This document shows positions 60,501 through 64,000 of a stretch of DNA of 64,000 nt, piece by piece (the first letter of the stretch is position 1; each line of letters starts with the position of its first letter). A model generated the notes under the pieces. The model did not search any database. It saw nothing but the letters and a program-made list of their open reading frames with translations, and was not told the DNA's origin. The stretch spans positions 2,164,336 to 2,228,335 of the forward strand of contig FN649744.1 of NCBI GenBank assembly GCA_000310025.1, written 5' to 3'. This DNA is from Ectocarpus siliculosus. Its lineage: Eukaryota; Sar; Phaeophyceae; Ectocarpales; Ectocarpaceae. Both the position numbers and the translations under genes were made by a program.

Positions 60501-63248
60501 AACGGCAAGGCCGACGAGGACGCTTCGGGACTCTTGCAAGGTGTGTCATACACTGCACCAAAAAATAAGCTGCTGTCGTTACGTTACTATGATATAGTAG
60601 CAAACGCGTGCCACAAAACCTCTTGATCATGTTTCTATGTACATACCAATATAACATTTCTAATTGTCTCTCCGACACGACGCGGAGGAAGGTATTATTT
60701 TTTTCTTTTTAAGACGTGCCGCATATGCCAAGAAGATGGGATGGGAGGTATGGCATGGTGTAGTGTCCTTCTCCTGTGGAGGGTGGAGGGTCTTCTGCTG
60801 TCCGGTCCGTCGCGGGTGTGACGTCCGAAAGGTATTCACCACTTTTTCGTGTCTCTCGGTTGTCGTCGAACCTCTACCTTCGGTACCCCCCCCCCCCCCT
60901 CCGCGTCCTTGCTCCGTGATTGTTGCATCGATCCTGCGCTTGTGTTGGTTTGTTCAGGTCTCGCATGCGTGTTGTTTCGTCCATGACTGTGAGTTGCTTC
61001 TCGTTTACGGTGTCTTCATGTGGTTGCGTCGGAGCACGGTCGCGGACGACGGTGCCAAAAGATGCCCGCCATAATATTCCGTTAGTTAGAGCTATATTTG
61101 TACTTCATTTTTTCCGAGAAGTTGTGCATAAGTTTTAATACAACACAATTTATTCGCAGAAAACACGATCACGATTGTACGCAGTTATCAGGGGGAAAAA
61201 GGAGGTTTTGATTATTTACTCGACACACCCCGTTCCGTATACGCATGTTTTTATTCTTCTTTCGTTTCGCAGAGGCGGCGGCGTTTTCTCACGGCATCAA
61301 GACGTCGGCCAAGGACGCCCTGACCAGGGCCCTGGGCAGGAAGGGTTGGGCGCAGCGGGCGGTTGCGGTGATATCGTGCGAGGCCGTCGGTATCGCTCGC
61401 CCCTCGGTTGCCTTGACGCAGGTGTGGTGGTTTGGTGCTTTGGCCGTGTTTTTTTTCCGTCACGGTTGTCGTCCTCGTCATCGTATTCATGGCGACGGTG
61501 GTGTATGTTTTTGTTTTGTTTTTTTTGCGATTTATGTGGTACCTGGTATGCCATAAGAGGTGGACAGTCCCCCCCCCCCCCCCCAGACCGATTTTGAAAG
61601 CTCGAATGCTGCACAACCGAGATTGTGCCAACGATCAAATGGTGGTTTAGGAGAACGTCTCGAGAGGTTTCCGTAGAAATATCGGGCTCTTTCCAAACCT
61701 CCTTGGTTTGTGGAGCAATCGACCTTTGAAGCTCGGCCTAGGGGGGGGCATCTCTCCTCCTCTGTGTCGTTGTTGGGAACATACGCGAGCGCTCGGGTTC
61801 GGCGACAGATTCTTTGCCATCTTTGTCACTGGTGGACGGTGTGGCGTTGGAGGGGTCAGTTGTAGCTTGCGGATGTTTGGTTCTCAAGGGTGATCACGTT
61901 TTTTTTTTTGTTCATGGAACGGCCTGCTCTCTCTTTGCCTCGGGGGCCCTTTTACCTCCACACGATGCGTTCGTTCCTCGCTAAAAACAAAACACCTCGT
62001 GGTATTCCGTGTTGATATTTACACACACAAAAGAATAAATCACACAATCCGTGCTCTCAAGTTCGGTGCAAGTTCTTCGCCACCGCACACCGCCGTGCAC
62101 TCATTCGTATCAGCACACACACGCCTTCCCGTCCGGATCTTTGTCGGCAACGCAGTCGCTCATGACGGAGGCTGGCAAGCTCGGGCTCCTGAGGGCCGCC
62201 GGGGGCGCCGTGTCGCCCCTCGTGACTAAGGTTAAGGCGCTCGCGGAGGGGGAGGGTCCGGCAACCAGGCGAGTCGTGAGCCAGTGGAGGGATTGTCGCC
62301 CCTAGAATGCTGTCTTGTCTTGTTGGTCGTTTTCTTTTCGCGGTGGGAGTGGTTCGGCGGCCGCGGTTGTTTTTTTGTTGTTGCCGTTGCTAGGGAAGCT
62401 GCTGTCTTTTTTGACAATTTCGTTTGCACACCGTGGGAGTGATTGGGCGGCCGCGTTGTTGTTTTCTTCGTTGGCAATGTTGGGGGAAGAAGGTTTTGCG
62501 GGATAGGGACGCGCTCGGTCGCCCACGGCCGGAGAACGCCGTGTTTTTCGACATGAAACCCTCTTGTCGCGACCGTTTTTTACGACTGGGACAGAAAACG
62601 ACGAACGACAGCGGCGCGTGTTGGGTGAAGTGTTGCTTTTTTTACTTTCCGTGCAGGAACGTGCATCCCTTTGTGCACCCTTTTTTGGTTGCCTGAACAA
62701 CACGTTGCTCGACAATGAGGCTCTCGAGACCCTGTAGGCGATACAGCACCACTACATTCTTTCGATAACAATGCTGTGGAGATCTGCTGTAGGCGATATG
62801 GCAACCCTACCTTGTTCTCGATAATAAGGCTATTGAGAGCTGCTGTAGGTGACACAGCAATACTACCGTTCTGGATAACTCAAGGCACCGAGATACGCTG
62901 TAGGCGATTTTGCAACACTCTTCGTCTCTCGTTAACTCATGGCTCCCGAGATCGATCTGCTGTACATTGGCGATAGCGAAAACTTTTTGTCGCCTTCCGC
63001 CAGCACAACGGTTATACATCGTTTGGCAACTCTCGACGGACGACCACCTGCAATACAACAGCAGCAGCAGCGGTCTGACTCCTTTTTACACGGCCCCCTT
63101 TTTTTCGGTCCGGCGCAGGGCTAGGGATCTGCTCAAGCCGGTGGAGGAAGGGGGCCTGAGCGAGGCTTCCAGCGACGCGGAGTTGTGCGGTGCCGAAGGC
63201 GTGCTGGGCAATCTGCGCGCGACGCCCGTCGTCTATCCCGAAGAAGAG
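54576..63248 (+). CDS. extended-PHD/PHD-finger protein with PLU-1-like helical segments (3' end beyond window)
   Basis: Nuclear chromatin-reader type protein, partial. Supported exons: about 54576-55085, 55557-55717, 56368-56557, 57004-57453, 58339-58617, 58959-59032, 59682-59859, 60405-60540, 61273-61421, 62156-62268 and 63119-63248. Phases match at all ten joins. Two introns use GC donors (CAG|GCAAGT at 55086, AG|GCGAGT at 62269). An extended PHD finger spans exons 1-2 (CCALCEDK, CNIWVHPAC, VFFACPLH). A PHD finger spans exons 2-3 (YCSCK, YIECESCNEWYHFSCEGL, YSCKRC) with the aromatic residues common in histone-tail readers. Exon 4 holds QQWVKEVKVLA, then Ala, Glu and Gly runs. Later exons repeat helical phrases such as WIRRAKTCL, LSSGDAVPVDMPEYHELERVATEWEAW, like the PLU-1 region of KDM5 proteins; that likeness is inferred. 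The true start is unresolved (first in-frame ATG at 54576). Confidence 0.78.
57778..57845 (+). repeat. dispersed poly-C-ended repeat, copy d
   Basis: CGTCCTCTCGAGGACGCGTG core, then GGTCGATGGTC..ACCGCTAAGGCAAGCAAAACA and a C-rich end; matches 41806-41873 closely. It lies in the intron between exons 4 and 5 of the PHD gene. Confidence 0.6.
59492..60050. repeat. purine-rich (GA)n intron and flank sequence
   Basis: GAGAGAGGGA-type runs at 59492-59555 and AGACAG/GAGAGA-rich sequence from 59875 to 60050, on either side of a coding exon (59682-59859) of the PHD gene. Confidence 0.6.
62705..62985 (+). repeat. ~60-bp intronic minisatellite
   Basis: The phrase GCTGTAGGCGAT(A/T) recurs near 62731, 62785, 62842 and 62899, each followed by an ..GCAAC(A)CTAC..T..CGATAA.. 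block and GAG at the unit end. It lies in the intron between the 62156 and 63119 exons. Confidence 0.6.
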
Positions 63249-64000
63249 GTGATCTTTCCTCAAGTGGTTTACACGTCATGTTCCGTATCTTGCATTGGAC
63301 AAACACCACCCGTGGACCGATTTTTCAAAGCATGCCGTAGGTTGCAAGGCATGCCACACGCCCTCTACCGATTTGTCCGAGCTGTGGATTACTCCGCAGC
63401 GGTGGCGGTGCCGAAAACGGCGGCGTTGGGAACAGCTCCTCGGCGAGAGGTTTTACCGAAAACGCCATCGTTTGTGACTATGGTCTTTGTCCTCAACTGG
63501 TTTACACGGCATACCGTGGGTTGCTTAGGATATCACACGCCCTGGACCACCGATTTTCAAAGAAGAAGCAGTGGCGTGGCGGCGCCGACAATGGCGATGT
63601 TAGAACCTTCTCGTCCAAGTTCCCCAGAACGCACCACTTGCGATTTTGGAGTCCCCTGCGGGTGATTGCCCTGTGAAATCGGTTCAGGGGGTGTGGTATG
63701 CAACGTAAGGTAGGGATGCAGGCGCGTTTTTGCATTTGTGGCTGCAGTCATTGTCGTCGTTGTCGTCGTTGTGACTCTTGATGTTGCTTTTCCGCTGCGC
63801 AACAGAGTGTGTTGTGATCCTTTCCTGACTTGCGCCCCCCCCCCCCCCCCCCCTGGAATGTGGCAAGGGCCGGGGCCTCCGGCTGGCCCCCCTTGGGGGG
63901 AACAAACCTGCTTCAAACGGACGTGTAAAATTCTGGAGCCATCAACGGGGGGGGGGGAAAGCTTTTCCCGGATACGGTGGGCTATTCCCATCCCAAAAAA
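63249..64000 (+). other. intron of the PHD gene with internal direct repeat
   Basis: Begins with GTGATC after the 63248 exon end. A phrase (TCCTCAA.TGGTTTACACG.CAT..CCGATTTT..CAAAG) at about 63256 recurs at about 63490, so the period is ~234 bp. A C16 run lies at 63836-63853. No further exon is recognisable before the window ends. Confidence 0.4.

Overview
This is nuclear DNA from a eukaryote, most likely a stramenopile and probably a brown alga. Genes are split into short exons (44-780 bp) by long introns with GT-AG and some GC-AG boundaries. Poly-Ser and poly-Ala coding tracts and CAG/CTG microsatellites are common, and there are no bacterial operons, no rRNA and no CRISPR. The protein families (a WSC plus bulb-lectin secreted protein, a DUG3-type amidotransferase, a membrane PDI, a PHD/PLU-1-like chromatin protein) and the transposons fit that placement. 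The lineage call is an inference; the exon structures are read from the sequence.

Layout. (1) 0.4-2.4 kb: a compact tyrosine-recombinase retroelement on the minus strand with split direct repeats (A1 - YR - B1 - A2 - B2), the Ngaro/PAT architecture, with no RT left. (2) 2.4-2.7 and 6.25-6.57 kb: two copies of a tRNA-derived SINE, with a third tRNA-like remnant at 2.8 kb. (3) 8.07-14.5 kb, minus: an eight-exon gene for a secreted WSC-domain protein with a low-complexity linker and a C-terminal bulb-type lectin region. (4) 17.4-22.6 kb, minus: a DUG3-like class II glutamine amidotransferase whose catalytic Cys opens the first recognisable exon. (5) 23.97-37.96 kb: a ~14 kb Ty3/gypsy chromovirus-like LTR retrotransposon, decayed by stops and frameshifts. 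It has a large RGG-rich gag, a NADAR (YbiA-like) domain between gag and protease, then RT, RNase H, integrase, a chromodomain and a further C-terminal domain. (6) 38-43.7 kb: mostly repeats and non-coding sequence, plus one Ser/Pro-rich membrane-anchor exon. (7) 43.7-48.0 kb, plus: a complete six-exon single-pass PDI/TMX-like thioredoxin protein. (8) 49.2-49.8 kb: two orphan exons, weakly exostosin-like. (9) 51.3-54.4 kb: an array of about 13 units of ~236 bp, each an inverted repeat. (10) 54.6 kb to beyond the right edge, plus: eleven or more exons of an extended-PHD plus PHD protein followed by PLU-1-like helical segments, with two GC-AG introns.

The four host genes look functionally unrelated (cell surface, glutathione/peptide metabolism, ER redox folding, chromatin). 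Their exon joins keep reading phase at every junction listed, which is the main support for the models. The most unusual items are the NADAR domain carried by the retrotransposon, the RT-less split-repeat YR element, the palindromic satellite array, and a dispersed 10-mer strongly over-represented in non-coding DNA.
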